A stretch of DNA of 64,000 nucleotides from JAYZDK01 sp964604165 (GTDB lineage Bacteria > Myxococcota_A > UBA796 > CAJQPC01), in contig CAZRYF010000001.1 of NCBI GenBank assembly GCA_964604165.1, positions 103,136-167,135 of the forward strand, in the 5' to 3' direction. The translations under genes and the position numbers were made by a program. Below the pieces are notes generated by a model. The model was not told the origin of the DNA. It worked only from the letters and a program-made list of their open reading frames with translations, and ran no database searches. Below are positions 45,066 through 54,145 of this stretch, in pieces (position 1 is the stretch's first letter; every line of letters begins with the position of its first letter).

Positions 45066-46007
45066 TTGGACGAGATCTTCGCAAGCGCCCGCTCCGGCGA
45101 CATTCGAGCCCTGGCGCGTGCCATCTCCTTGGTGGAGGAGCGTGTGCCGGGGGTGGGTGGCGTTTTGGATGGGCTGAAGATCCGACGACGAACAGATCCG
45201 GGTGCGCCCAGGGTGCTTGGAATCACGGGTCCGCCAGGCGCGGGGAAGTCCACCTTGGTGGATCGCCTGATCGCCCGGGCTCGGGAAGAGGGGAGGACGG
45301 TAGCGGTGCTGGCTGTGGATCCGTCGTCGCCCTTTTCTGGAGGCGCCATTTTGGGGGACCGATTGAGGATGCAGAGTCACGCGCTGGATGCAGGTGTTTT
45401 CATTCGGTCCTTGTCGGCCCGAGGGCACCTGGGGGGCCTGTCCCGGGCCACGGGGCAGGTGGTGGATTTGTTCGACGCAGCGGGGTGGGATGAGATCTTC
45501 GTGGAGACGGTAGGGGTGGGGCAATCCGAGCTGGCCGTGTGCGAGGTAGCAGACACTGCGGTGGTGGTGTTGACGCCTGAGTCCGGTGACACGGTGCAGG
45601 CCATGAAGGCGGGCCTGCTGGAAATTGCAGACGTCTTCTTGGTGAACAAGGCGGACAGGCCGGGCGCGGAAGCCCTGGCCCGGGAGCTGGAGCAAGCGGT
45701 TCATTTGAGTGAAGACGGAGGCTGGCAGGCACCCGTCCTGACAACGTCCGCCCTGGAAGACCGCGGCATAGATTCGGCGATGGAGGCCATTGGCACGCAT
45801 GGAGCGTGGCTGTGTGGGAGGGGTAGAGCTGAGTGGGAAGACCGGCGCGGGCGGGGCCGGGTCCGAACGGTATTGGATCTTGCGGCAGAAGCAGCCCGGG
45901 AAGACGCTGCGGAGCGTCTTCAAGGGGACCATGCCCTCCTGGCCGCGCTGGAGGCTGGGGAGGTGACCGCGGCCTTTGCCTGGGCCAAGCTCCAGGAAGA
46001 CGGGTGA
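45066..46007 (+). CDS. meaB: MeaB/ArgK-type P-loop GTPase
   Basis: 313 residues. Such GTPases protect and gate adenosylcobalamin-dependent mutases, classically methylmalonyl-CoA mutase. Walker A is GITGPPGAGKSTLVDRL; VDPSSPFSGGAILGDRLRM, VETVGVGQSE and LVNKADRPGAE are diagnostic. The start at TTG 45066 follows GGAGG and fits the family (LDEIFASARSGDIRALARAI); an earlier in-frame ATG would overlap the divergent lipoprotein gene and add 52 non-homologous residues. No mutase gene is in the window. Confidence 0.9.
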   Translation: MDEIFASARSGDIRALARAISLVEERVPGVGGVLDGLKIRRRTDPGAPRVLGITGPPGAGKSTLVDRLIARAREEGRTVAVLAVDPSSPFSGGAILGDRLRMQSHALDAGVFIRSLSARGHLGGLSRATGQVVDLFDAAGWDEIFVETVGVGQSELAVCEVADTAVVVLTPESGDTVQAMKAGLLEIADVFLVNKADRPGAEALARELEQAVHLSEDGGWQAPVLTTSALEDRGIDSAMEAIGTHGAWLCGRGRAEWEDRRGRGRVRTVLDLAAEAAREDAAERLQGDHALLAALEAGEVTAAFAWAKLQEDG

Positions 46008-46540
46008 CTCTTTTGATTTGGCTGTTCTGGGGATGTCCTCGACGACCCCCTGAACCCATGGAGATTCCTGAGTCTGAATGGACCGAGGTGGAGGAGAAGC
46101 CCGCCGAGACCGAGTCATGGCGCGTGGTGAATGGGCCATGGCGGGACCTGGATACCGGACTGGCCCTGGACGTGCTGGAAGGTTGGTCTGGTCAGCCGGG
46201 GGCCACAGATGACCCTCTAAGAATCCGCCTGGAGCATGCATCAAGCGGTGCTTCTCTGGAGATTCGTGGGCTGCCAGCCAATGACTTGCAGCCCCGTGTG
46301 CGGGCAGGCTGCGAGTGGGGATACACCGAGGAAGGGCTCTACAGTCGGCTGCGGGTCACCGGTGACGTGCGGGTCGCTACCTGCCTTCCGGAGGATCCCG
46401 GCGCACCGCGTGTCTTGGCGACCTTGACACACCAGGTGGGCCTGGATTGGCACCTGGAGCTCCTGGTTCCCCAAGGGTATCTGGGTCCGGCAAAGACCGC
46501 CGCGGACGAGCTGATGTCCACTGTGCGCTTTGAGGGATAG
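46004..46540 (+). CDS. Lipoprotein of unknown function, coupled to meaB
   Basis: 178 residues from GTG 46004, which overlaps the meaB stop as GTGA. Signal with lipobox: LLIWLFWGC. Acidic linker after the Cys, then a compact beta-type domain (LALDVLEGWSG, LRIRLEHASSGASLEIRG, LLVPQGYLG) reminiscent of the small PsbP/Mog1-like folds that score exported lipoproteins in this group, but I make no family claim. Convergent with the MYXO-CTERM-like gene nine bases on. Confidence 0.72.
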   Translation: MTLLIWLFWGCPRRPPEPMEIPESEWTEVEEKPAETESWRVVNGPWRDLDTGLALDVLEGWSGQPGATDDPLRIRLEHASSGASLEIRGLPANDLQPRVRAGCEWGYTEEGLYSRLRVTGDVRVATCLPEDPGAPRVLATLTHQVGLDWHLELLVPQGYLGPAKTAADELMSTVRFEG

Positions 46541-46549
46541 GACGGAGCT

Positions 46550-48217
46550 TCAGCGTTTGCGTCGAAAGGTCGCCAAGAGAAACGGGAACAAGATCAGGAG
46601 TGTTCGGGAGCGGAACCCTGTTGTGGAGCATCCGCCGCCTGTGTCTCCGCACCCGCCGCCACAGCCGCCATCACCACCACAGCCCTCCGCTCCATAGGAA
46701 ACAGGACCCAATTCTGCAGCCACTTCGAGCCAGTCCCCGGAGGCTCCGCCGGGCCGCACATCCAGCTGGGTCAGCCCTACCCCTTCCATGCTTCCCATCG
46801 CGAAGGACAGATTGCCCAGGGCGCTCCCAAGAATGGGGTCCACCAGGGACGAAAAGACCGCCGAAAATTGCTCGATGATGCTTTCGCTTGCTTCTGGTGC
46901 GAGCTCGTTGAAGGGGATGGTGACGTGAATTGCCTCTGGGTCGAAGTCCACGACGATGTCGATCGCGCCTGTGGTTCCATCAAACTGGAGGTCTACGCCG
47001 AGCTCCACGTCCAAGTACATACCGACCAGGCGGGCCACGCGGTCGTCCACGTCGGCCAGGATGTCCAAGCCAAGGTCCTCGATGGTGATGTTGATGTCGT
47101 TGGGCCCCTCCCACTCCACCACCGGCGGGTTCTGAGGCTTCGTGGCCATGAGAAGGGGCGCCGGCTCCGGGAAGAACTCGTCGAAGGCGTCTCCGGCGAG
47201 CAATCCAAGCAGCGCTGTGTTCAACGTCACTGGCAGTGAGCCTGAATCTGCGAGGTCAAAACAAAGTACGCCGCCCTTCCAAACGGTGTAGAGGATCTGG
47301 TTTACAAAGTCGTCGGAAGCCAGAATCGCGAGGCCGCCGGCTGCATCGCCCATGGCGGGAATGTCACTGGCGGTCATCAGAGAACCACCCGGGTCCGCTC
47401 CCAAAGGTAGACAATTCGACGCGTCGGCGCTGGAGGTGCCAGCCAGGACCAGCTCCAGTCCTTCCGGAGAGATGTTGACATCGTCCGGGTAGGCCTCGAT
47501 GTGGAGCACGTTGCCCAGGACGTCGATGTCCTCGGAGATTCGTGCCGCCGCGAAGGCATCTTCGATGGCCTCTTCCAGGTCGGGGGCGACGTCGCTGATG
47601 GCGCTGGTGAGCTCTCCCTCCACCAGGGAGATCATCCAGTCAAAATAGGAGAAACCAAGGTAGTCACGAAAGAAGTCGTCAATGTCGTCAAAGAAGCAGT
47701 CCAGTTCGATGTGCTCACTGGCGAGGCCCTGGTCGATGGCGATGTCCCCGACAATGGCATCCAGGGCACGGGTCCCATCTGACTGGGTCACGATCTGCAT
47801 AGCAATCGGCAGGTTGACCGTCACCGGAAAGGGCTCGATGTAGCCGCCACAGGAGGTGGGAATACAGGCCACCTCGAAGTCCAAGCCAAACTTGTTGGAT
47901 GGGTCATTGATGCTCACCAACAGATCAATTTCCGCATCGAGGACGCCGTGGCCGGGGGTGATGGTGGTGTCGACGATCTCGAGGTCAACCAATCCATTGG
48001 TAAAACTGAACGCGTAGTTGAAGCACCAGGTCCCACCAGACTGGCTTTGGTCGGGGATCTCAATGCCGGGTGGCACCACGGCACCCACGAGGGACCCCAG
48101 GGAGCTCAAGCCCTCTTGGGTTACCTGGGCAGCAATGGCCTCATCGATGGTGCTGCCAGCCGGCCAGGTGTCCTGGGCCAGGGCCGCTCCGAGTAGCCAG
48201 GGCGCAAAAAACATCAT
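46550..48217 (-). CDS. Secreted protein with MYXO-CTERM-like cell-surface sorting tail
   Basis: 555 residues from ATG 48217, chosen because it gives a signal peptide (FAPWLLGAALAQ); the frame is open for 228 codons upstream, but that stretch is antisense to a divergent gene. The body alternates acidic beta strands and amphipathic helices (ILADVDDRVARLVGMYLDVE), suggesting a lipid-binding-like elongated fold; no family assigned. The last 45 residues match the MYXO-CTERM layout: a Gly/Cys-rich run (CGGGCGDTGGGCS), a hydrophobic span (TLLILFPFLLATF) and a basic end (RRKR). Such tails are thought to be cut and lipidated or anchored by a dedicated myxosortase. Confidence 0.8.
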   Translation of the reverse strand: MMFFAPWLLGAALAQDTWPAGSTIDEAIAAQVTQEGLSSLGSLVGAVVPPGIEIPDQSQSGGTWCFNYAFSFTNGLVDLEIVDTTITPGHGVLDAEIDLLVSINDPSNKFGLDFEVACIPTSCGGYIEPFPVTVNLPIAMQIVTQSDGTRALDAIVGDIAIDQGLASEHIELDCFFDDIDDFFRDYLGFSYFDWMISLVEGELTSAISDVAPDLEEAIEDAFAAARISEDIDVLGNVLHIEAYPDDVNISPEGLELVLAGTSSADASNCLPLGADPGGSLMTASDIPAMGDAAGGLAILASDDFVNQILYTVWKGGVLCFDLADSGSLPVTLNTALLGLLAGDAFDEFFPEPAPLLMATKPQNPPVVEWEGPNDINITIEDLGLDILADVDDRVARLVGMYLDVELGVDLQFDGTTGAIDIVVDFDPEAIHVTIPFNELAPEASESIIEQFSAVFSSLVDPILGSALGNLSFAMGSMEGVGLTQLDVRPGGASGDWLEVAAELGPVSYGAEGCGGDGGCGGGCGDTGGGCSTTGFRSRTLLILFPFLLATFRRKR

Positions 48218-48295
48218 GTGCAGACTCCTGGTGCCTGGGCGGGCGTAGTGTAGCCGACCGGGGTATCCTGCGGCCACCCAAAGAGGGATTTGACG

Positions 48296-48883
48296 ATGGA
48301 CACTCGAAACGCTGCCCTGGCGCTGGCTTTTCTCGGACTGGCCGGGTGTATTGTGGGACAGAATGGAAAGAGGGATACCGGCGGGAATGCCACCGATACC
48401 CAGGAAGACACAGGTACGCAGGACACGGACACCATCTGGGATGACACCGCATGCGATGAACCCTCCGGGGACCGCGGTGAAGAGAAGGCTTCCGTGGATC
48501 CCCGGGTTGTGGCCCGCATGGGCACCGTCGACTTCACTGCCACCACGGGTTTCTACTTTGTGGATGCCTGTGCAACCAGCATCACAGCCACCCAGGCCAG
48601 CGGCGCTGACACCTCCACAAAGATGGTGCTGGACCTGGAGGGTTCCCTGGACTTTGCAGGCAGCTACAACATCATCACGCTGTCTCTCATGGAACAGCAG
48701 GGGCAGGCCGGCAACAACTGGGAGTACGTGGTGGAGCGTCCTTCCGATGCTACTTTTGATGTGGTGGGGTTCGGTCCAGGTGACACGGTTTTTGGCAGTC
48801 TGTCGGGGGCTGTCACCCTGGACGGTGGGGGAGATACTGCGGAAATGGAGTCCCTGGTGCTCGAGGGTTGGCCTACGTTCTGA
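48296..48883 (+). CDS. Lipoprotein of unknown function with acidic Thr-Asp linker
   Basis: 195 residues from ATG 48296, with AGAGGG upstream. Lipoprotein signal (ALALAFLGLAGC) followed by a Thr/Asp-rich linker (DTQEDTGTQDTDT) similar in role to the Asp-Ala spacers elsewhere. The C-terminal 120 residues are beta-rich (DFTATTGFYFVDAC, KMVLDLEGSLDFAG). No family recognised. Divergent from the MYXO-CTERM-like gene across 78 bases. Confidence 0.75.
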   Translation: MDTRNAALALAFLGLAGCIVGQNGKRDTGGNATDTQEDTGTQDTDTIWDDTACDEPSGDRGEEKASVDPRVVARMGTVDFTATTGFYFVDACATSITATQASGADTSTKMVLDLEGSLDFAGSYNIITLSLMEQQGQAGNNWEYVVERPSDATFDVVGFGPGDTVFGSLSGAVTLDGGGDTAEMESLVLEGWPTF

Positions 48884-48931
48884 TGATGAAGACCCCGGCA
48901 AGAAGACTGGGGAAATGTCCGGGTCAGCGTG

Positions 48932-50668
48932 TCAATCCAGCCCGAATTCCTCGTCGGCTGGCCGCAGGTCCATTGCCGGCTGTTGGTCTTTTCGGAGCAG
49001 GAAAGGCCCCACTGCGAGGGCGTCCATGTGTGTCCGCATGAAGCATAGATAGGCGTCTTCTGGGGTGTTGACGATGGGCTCGCCACGGACGTTCATGGAG
49101 GTGTTGATCATCACTGGGCAGCCGGTACGCCGGAAAAAGGTCTGGAGCAGATCGTGGTAGAGCGGGTCCTGTCGGGCGTTGATGGTCTGAACCCGGGCGG
49201 AGCCGTCCACGTGGGTGATCGCCGGAAGAGGAGGGGCGTCCTTTCGTACCGGCGCAACGAGCAACATGTAGGGGGAGGGACGATCCAGCTCGAACCAGTC
49301 TTGCAGGTGGTCCTCTAGGACTGTGGGGGCAAAGGGGCGGAACCCCTCCCGAAACTTGATCTTGCGGTTCAGAATCGAGCGCATCTCCGGGTGGCGTGCG
49401 TCTCCGAGAATCGAACGGTGCCCCAGGGCTCTTGGGCCCCACTCCATGCGCCCCTGGTACCAGCCAACCACGTGGGCTGTATCCACAAACGCGGCAACCT
49501 CGTCCAGGAGGTCCTGGCGTCCCAAGCGCTGGTAGACGGCGCCATGGGCATCCAGGGCCCGGCGGATCTCACCCTCGTCATATCCGGGACCCAAATAGGG
49601 AGTGCCCATGCGAGGCTGACGCGGCTTGCCCAGCAGCCCATTCCAGAGAAAGTACGCTGCCCCCACGGCACCTCCCGCATCGCCTGCTGCAGGATGAACC
49701 CAAAGGTCCTCCACAGCCCCGGAGGCGACAATGGCGCCGTTGGCTACACAGTTGAGGGCCACACCACCCGAGAGGCACAGGCGAGGCACTCCCGTTCGTT
49801 CCACCACAGACCGTGAGAGCTTGATCATGATCTCTTCTGTGATCGCCTGGATCGAGCGTGCCACGTCCATGTAGTGGTCGTCCATGTCCGTGGCGTTCAA
49901 GGGTCTGCGTGGACGGCCCAGTAGATCCTCAAAACGCCGGTTGAACATGCGGCGTCCCTGGACAAAGTCAAAGAAGCGCATGTCCAGCTGAAAGGAGCCA
50001 TCGGACGCGATGTGCACCAGTTCACGAATCTCCTCCACAAACCGCGGCTCTCCGTAGGGAGCAAGGCCCATGAGCTTGTACTCGGCGGAGTTCACCTTGA
50101 AACCGCAGTACCAGGTAAAGGCGGAGTACAGCAGCCCCAAGGAGTGGGGAAAGTGGATCTCTCCCTTCATCTGCAAGCGGTTTCCCTGGCCCAACCCCCA
50201 GCTGGCAGTGGACCACTCTCCCACGCCGTCCACCGTGAGCACGCTTGCATCCTCCCAACCCGAGGTGAAGAACGCGCTGGCCGCATGGGACAGGTGGTGC
50301 TCCGAATAGAGTAGGGGACCCTTGTATCCAAGCTCCTTCTCCAGGAACCGGGGAAGGCGCAAGCGGGTGTTCATCCACTGGGGCATCCCGTCTACGAAGT
50401 GACGAAAACTCCATGGAAACGTGTGGAGCTGGCTCTTGAGGAGCCGTTCGAACTTCAGTATGGGTTTGTCGTAGAAAACCACCGCATCGATTCCGTCCGG
50501 GGAAACTTCTCCCTCGTCGAGTACGTAGCGAATCGCCAAGACGGGAAAAGCAGAGTCGTGCTTCCTCCGGGAGAACCGTTCCTCAGAGGCGGCGGCCACG
50601 AGCACGCCGTCCTTCAACAGGCAGGCACCCGCGTCGTGGTAAAAACAGGAGAGGCCGAGGATGTTCAC
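48932..50668 (-). CDS. NodU/CmcH-family carbamoyltransferase
   Basis: 578 residues. These enzymes transfer the carbamoyl group of carbamoyl phosphate to hydroxyl groups of sugars or antibiotics, with an iron or similar metal. Signatures: ILGLSCFYHDAGACLLKDG, the metal-site YSEHHLSHAASAFF, LTVDGVGEWSTAS, CLSGGVALNCVANG and RMEWGPRALGHRSIL. No signal peptide; cytoplasmic. The substrate is probably an envelope sugar, though no glycan cluster is adjacent. It is the third gene of a minus-strand unit behind TrmK. Confidence 0.92.
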   Translation of the reverse strand: MNILGLSCFYHDAGACLLKDGVLVAAASEERFSRRKHDSAFPVLAIRYVLDEGEVSPDGIDAVVFYDKPILKFERLLKSQLHTFPWSFRHFVDGMPQWMNTRLRLPRFLEKELGYKGPLLYSEHHLSHAASAFFTSGWEDASVLTVDGVGEWSTASWGLGQGNRLQMKGEIHFPHSLGLLYSAFTWYCGFKVNSAEYKLMGLAPYGEPRFVEEIRELVHIASDGSFQLDMRFFDFVQGRRMFNRRFEDLLGRPRRPLNATDMDDHYMDVARSIQAITEEIMIKLSRSVVERTGVPRLCLSGGVALNCVANGAIVASGAVEDLWVHPAAGDAGGAVGAAYFLWNGLLGKPRQPRMGTPYLGPGYDEGEIRRALDAHGAVYQRLGRQDLLDEVAAFVDTAHVVGWYQGRMEWGPRALGHRSILGDARHPEMRSILNRKIKFREGFRPFAPTVLEDHLQDWFELDRPSPYMLLVAPVRKDAPPLPAITHVDGSARVQTINARQDPLYHDLLQTFFRRTGCPVMINTSMNVRGEPIVNTPEDAYLCFMRTHMDALAVGPFLLRKDQQPAMDLRPADEEFGLD

Positions 50669-50677
50669 CGGTGCAAC

Positions 50678-51295
50678 CTATCCCTCTGGCTCGTTGGGCG
50701 GGAGGCGGTAAAGAAGGTCTTCCAGCCAGGTGATCCATTGGGCCGCCTGGGCATGCGTATCGGAACCCGCCGGGGCATCGGAAAGGAGGGTTCTCCACGC
50801 GGCGAGCTTTGTTCTGGCATGGGCCGCACAGAGTGGGTCCCCGGGCAGGTGGGGACCAAACCAGAGGGTGTGCTCCTCGTTGGGTTCCCTGCCGCGAACC
50901 ACTCGAATGACCTCGGCGAATCCCAATCCTTCAGGTGCCAGCCCCTCAGCATCGATGCGCCAACCATCCTGGGCGAGCCCCGACCGGAGCCGGTCCGTGT
51001 GCTGGGGGCTGTGGACAATGGCCACCCGTGGCTTTGGACCCTGTTGGAGGATGCGACGAATCACGTGGGCTCCCATGCCGGTGATCACAGCCGTGTCCAC
51101 GTGTCGAAAGCCCCGCAGGCCGTCCGCCACCACCCGGTGGATGTCGAGCCGCCGTGGAAGGCGGTGGGGCTCTCTTTCCGTGGCGATGGCGCCGAGAGCG
51201 TGGGAGGTGTGGCCGTGGTCACAGCCCACATCGATCACCACACCACCAGGGGGAGTGAGGGACACCACCAGCTGCAGCCGCGGCGGTAGCCTCAC
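50678..51295 (-). CDS. trmK: tRNA (adenine22-N1)-methyltransferase TrmK family
   Basis: 205 residues. TrmK methylates A22 of tRNA with SAM. Family traits: an N-terminal LPPRLQLVVSL, the SAM motif VIDVGCDHGHTSHAL, and ITGMGAHVIRRIL. The stop of the preceding membrane-protein gene overlaps its start by four bases, and the carbamoyltransferase follows after nine bases. Assignment to the family is good; actual target position not tested. Confidence 0.82.
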   Translation of the reverse strand: MRLPPRLQLVVSLTPPGGVVIDVGCDHGHTSHALGAIATEREPHRLPRRLDIHRVVADGLRGFRHVDTAVITGMGAHVIRRILQQGPKPRVAIVHSPQHTDRLRSGLAQDGWRIDAEGLAPEGLGFAEVIRVVRGREPNEEHTLWFGPHLPGDPLCAAHARTKLAAWRTLLSDAPAGSDTHAQAAQWITWLEDLLYRLPPNEPEG

Positions 51296-51984
51296 TTCAG
51301 ATCGTCCGCTGTGGCCGCAGCCGCCCGGGCCTGGGCCAGGAGAGCCTGCTCCAGATCGCTGTCCACGGAAGCATCGGTGCCGATGCGGGCTGCACTCAGA
51401 ACCAGCTGGTCCAGCGCCTCTCCGAGGGCCTGCCGCTGCGCCTCGATTTGGCCCACCCGCGTCACCAGGGGTGCCCGATCCTCAGGCTCTGCTGTCTGGA
51501 CCAGGTCAAGGGCTCGCCTGCATCTCTCCTCTGCCGTGTCCAGCACCTGTAGTCTGCTTGGAAGGGCATCCAAGGACAGCAGCATGTCCGCGTGAATCTC
51601 GGGATTCAGGCTCATCTGCTCGAGGGTTTCCCGCAAGGCGGGCAGCCGGGAGAGAATCCCCCTGCTGGTGACATGGGAGACAGAGGTGTCCTCCAGGCTG
51701 GCCGCGGCTTGGCCGGACCGCCGAACGACTGCACCCATCACCAAACCCAGCCCCACCGGAGCCATCAGCAGGGCTGCGGGGGCACCCGCACCCACGGCAA
51801 CTCCTGCTCCAAGAGCACCGACGGCAAATGAGCCCCAGGCCCACCGCCTGGCCCGCCGACTGGCTTCCGGGACCAAAGGAGGCAACATGTGCCCAGCGCT
51901 GTCGGGTGCGGCGGCGGTCCTCGTCACCCGAACGGACTTGTGGGTTGCAGAGGTGTCCAGAGGAGGGAGATCGGGGCCAGACAT
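51292..51984 (-). CDS. Membrane protein of unknown function with C-terminal helical region
   Basis: 230 residues. A Pro-rich N-terminal tail precedes a pair of closely spaced membrane helices (WGSFAVGALGAGVAVGAG and ALLMAPVGLGLVMGAVV), then 130 residues of helices with heptad character (LETLEQMSLNPEIH; ERCRRALDLVQTA; LGEALDQLVLSAARI). This looks like a membrane-anchored coiled-coil protein. No family recognised. First gene of the unit with trmK. Confidence 0.7.
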   Translation of the reverse strand: MSGPDLPPLDTSATHKSVRVTRTAAAPDSAGHMLPPLVPEASRRARRWAWGSFAVGALGAGVAVGAGAPAALLMAPVGLGLVMGAVVRRSGQAAASLEDTSVSHVTSRGILSRLPALRETLEQMSLNPEIHADMLLSLDALPSRLQVLDTAEERCRRALDLVQTAEPEDRAPLVTRVGQIEAQRQALGEALDQLVLSAARIGTDASVDSDLEQALLAQARAAAATADDLK

Positions 51985-52029
51985 GTACCAGCGGTATCAC
52001 GGAGGCGGGGGGGGCGATAGAGACCTGTC

Positions 52030-52602
52030 ATGCGGTTGGGATGGCTTCTGGGGTGGATTGTCGGCGTCTGGGCGCGGACGTGGCGCGTGAGGCGAACAGG
52101 CCCTTCCTCGGCCGTGTCTCCGGAAGGCCCTGTGGTGTACGCCTTTCTTCATGGTGGTCTGGTATCCCTTGCCCCAACCCATCGAGACCGCAGGGTGGCT
52201 GCCCTCATCTCCAGATCCTCCGATGGAACACTCGCCGCGGGTGCCCTCAAGGCCCTGGGGCTTGAGGCCATTCGGGGAAGCGACTCCCAGGGGGCTGTGA
52301 CGGCGGTTCGGGAGGGTCTCCGCCGCCTGTCCGACGGGTGGAGCCTGGCGGTTGCGGTGGATGGTCCTCGAGGCCCGGCGGGCCGTGTGGCGCCGGGCGC
52401 TCTTGAGCTGGCCCGACGTGGTGGCGTGCCCCTGGTTTGGGTCCGCCCTCGAGCCTCACACTCGGTTCAGTTGAGGAGCTGGGACCGACAGCGGGTGCCC
52501 TTGCCGTTTGCCAAGCTGGAGTTGACCTACGGCGTAATGGAGGTGCCGCCGAGAGACGGTATGGATCAACTCTCTTCGCTGCTTTCTCTTTCCGACCGAT
52601 GA
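52030..52602 (+). CDS. Lysophospholipid acyltransferase-like protein (DUF374)
   Basis: 190 residues. A membrane-associated N-terminus (LGWLLGWIVGVWARTW) is followed by FLHGGLVSL, the HxxxxD-like position being changed, then ISRSSDGTLAAGALKALGLEAIRGS and AVAVDGPRGPAGRVAPGALELAR, the DUF374 hallmark. Members are placed in the LPLAT superfamily and linked to lipid A or phospholipid acylation; the activity is unproven. Its 3' end overlaps a small convergent gene by 37 bases. Confidence 0.82.
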   Translation: MRLGWLLGWIVGVWARTWRVRRTGPSSAVSPEGPVVYAFLHGGLVSLAPTHRDRRVAALISRSSDGTLAAGALKALGLEAIRGSDSQGAVTAVREGLRRLSDGWSLAVAVDGPRGPAGRVAPGALELARRGGVPLVWVRPRASHSVQLRSWDRQRVPLPFAKLELTYGVMEVPPRDGMDQLSSLLSLSDR

Positions 52603-52757
52603 TCGCGGGGCCGCTTCAACCTTGCCTTGAGGACCGGTGAGCTGCCAGCCTCTTCGTCGCCCCACTCGTAGGGAATGGGCCCACCCTCGGGCGCTGCATC
52701 GGAGTGTTCCCCGGAGAAACGGTCAGCCAGCTTTTTCAACCTCGAGCGAACACCCAT
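52566..52757 (-). CDS. Small charged protein, 63 residues, unknown function
   Basis: ATG 52757 preceded by GGAGG at five bases. The product starts with a basic amphipathic helix (MGVRSRLKKLADRFSG), a Pro/Gly middle and an Arg/Glu/Ser tail, with no signal or span. It lies 22 bases downstream of the membrane glycosyltransferase-like gene in the same direction, so probably co-transcribed. Overlaps the convergent acyltransferase gene. Confidence 0.5.
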   Translation of the reverse strand: MGVRSRLKKLADRFSGEHSDAAPEGGPIPYEWGDEEAGSSPVLKARLKRPRDHRSERESSEES

Positions 52758-52779
52758 GGTGCCTCCGTGGACCGATAGC

Positions 52780-54090
52780 CTACCCGGAATCCACCGGAGG
52801 AACCAGCGCGGAGACCGAGCCTTCCCGCAATTGGACCGTCCATCCAATGCTGAGAAGCGAGGTCTGGAGCGCCTCCTGGGCGGTCACCACCACGTCGATC
52901 TCCCAGTGCTGGAGAACCGACTCCCAACCGTCCAGCTGCCAGGCCACCCGCATGCCATCTTCCAGGACAGCGGGGGGGTAGCAGTCATTCCTGGAGTCCC
53001 AAAAGGCCGGATGGCCTCCCCGGGACAGCCAGGCCCCCAGGGTGAAGTCGGACCAGACCCGAGCGTCCGCTGGGAGTTGTTCCAACAGGGCCTTCGGGAA
53101 CCGATCCGGATCGGGGCCCTGCCGCGGGGAGAGGGCAGCGGCCAGGAACAGGGCGGGAACAAGCACCCACCCGGGTCTTCCCGCGGGGCGATGAGGAAGG
53201 CGTCTCGACAGGGCCTCGCAGACGATGGGAAGAAGCAGGAGGCCCGCTGGGGCGCAGTAGCGCCAGTGACGCAAGGCCAGAGCGGTGACTGCGAACCAAA
53301 GCGCTCGGTCCCGGTGGGAACCAAACCGAAGACTGGCCCAACCGGCCAACCCCAGGCTACCCAGGCGCATGACCTGCAAGAGACTGTCCGGCCACATGGG
53401 CTGCCACTCGTCGACATAGGCGTGCACGAGGCCCTGTGCGCCCTCTCCGGCGCCATAGCCAATCACCAGCTGCCAAAGACCGAACCCATGGGGATTCAAC
53501 AGGGTGACGAGGGCTCCTGGCAGGAGCTCCCTCGGGCGGTGCAAGGCCAGCAAGCCGAGCCCCAGCACAAAGGACCCGTGAACATTGGCCCAAAGGGCCA
53601 GCAGGGACCAGCGAAGGACCATGGCGCCCCACCCCCTCTTCGGCTGAAGAAGAAGAAAGCCCACAAGGCACAAGTTGCCCCAAGCCAGGGCCCGTTCCGT
53701 GAAAGCGTGGGCCAGCAAGGGTGAGAGCCACAAAACCGACACCACCGAGGCCCACCCGCTTCCGCACCGGAGCACCAGTGCAGCCACCCCTGCGAGCGTA
53801 GCGCTGTGGCAGAGAATCTTGGCCCAGGGCACCGCCTCCACCCCAATCCTCCCAAAAAGAAGGGCAACGCCCCATTCGTGCGTGACCCATGGGTGTTCCG
53901 GCGCGGTAAAGGAGAGAAGGTTCTGCGTGGGAAAGTTCCCCGAGTGAAGCGCAGTCTCCCCTGCCCACAGGAGCCACCAAAGGTCTGGGTCCATCAAGGG
54001 TTGCCACCAAGATGGCAGCGCCAGAAGCGCCAGAAGCGCCGCTGTGGCGAGACTCCAGGGGCCAAGCGCTTGGGACCATGCCCTGGACAT
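52780..54090 (-). CDS. Polytopic membrane protein, GT-C glycosyltransferase-like
   Basis: 436 residues from ATG 54090; a longer frame upstream is low-complexity and overlaps the divergent gene. About nine membrane spans are followed by a short soluble C-terminus. The first extracytoplasmic loop (MDPDLWWLLWAGETALHSG then LSFTAPEHPWVTHEW) matches the DPD-W-H-type loop of many bacterial GT-C-fold membrane proteins, where the acidic pair is catalytic in true glycosyltransferases. The donor is unknown, and the His of the usual motif is not evident. Followed by the 63-residue gene. Confidence 0.72.
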   Translation of the reverse strand: MSRAWSQALGPWSLATAALLALLALPSWWQPLMDPDLWWLLWAGETALHSGNFPTQNLLSFTAPEHPWVTHEWGVALLFGRIGVEAVPWAKILCHSATLAGVAALVLRCGSGWASVVSVLWLSPLLAHAFTERALAWGNLCLVGFLLLQPKRGWGAMVLRWSLLALWANVHGSFVLGLGLLALHRPRELLPGALVTLLNPHGFGLWQLVIGYGAGEGAQGLVHAYVDEWQPMWPDSLLQVMRLGSLGLAGWASLRFGSHRDRALWFAVTALALRHWRYCAPAGLLLLPIVCEALSRRLPHRPAGRPGWVLVPALFLAAALSPRQGPDPDRFPKALLEQLPADARVWSDFTLGAWLSRGGHPAFWDSRNDCYPPAVLEDGMRVAWQLDGWESVLQHWEIDVVVTAQEALQTSLLSIGWTVQLREGSVSALVPPVDSG

Positions 54091-54145
54091 ACCACCTCTG
54101 GGCTTCCCCCATGGTATCGGAAGGAAGGAGGAAGGAGGAGTCCTT

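Noticed and set aside
44775..46244. 489-codon minus-strand frame
   Set aside because: Antisense to meaB and composed of Pro/Arg/Gln-rich sequence; meaB has clear GTPase motifs.
48218..48901. N-terminal extension of the MYXO-CTERM-like protein
   Set aside because: Open for 228 codons, but the signal peptide starts only at 48217 and the extension is antisense to the divergent lipoprotein gene.
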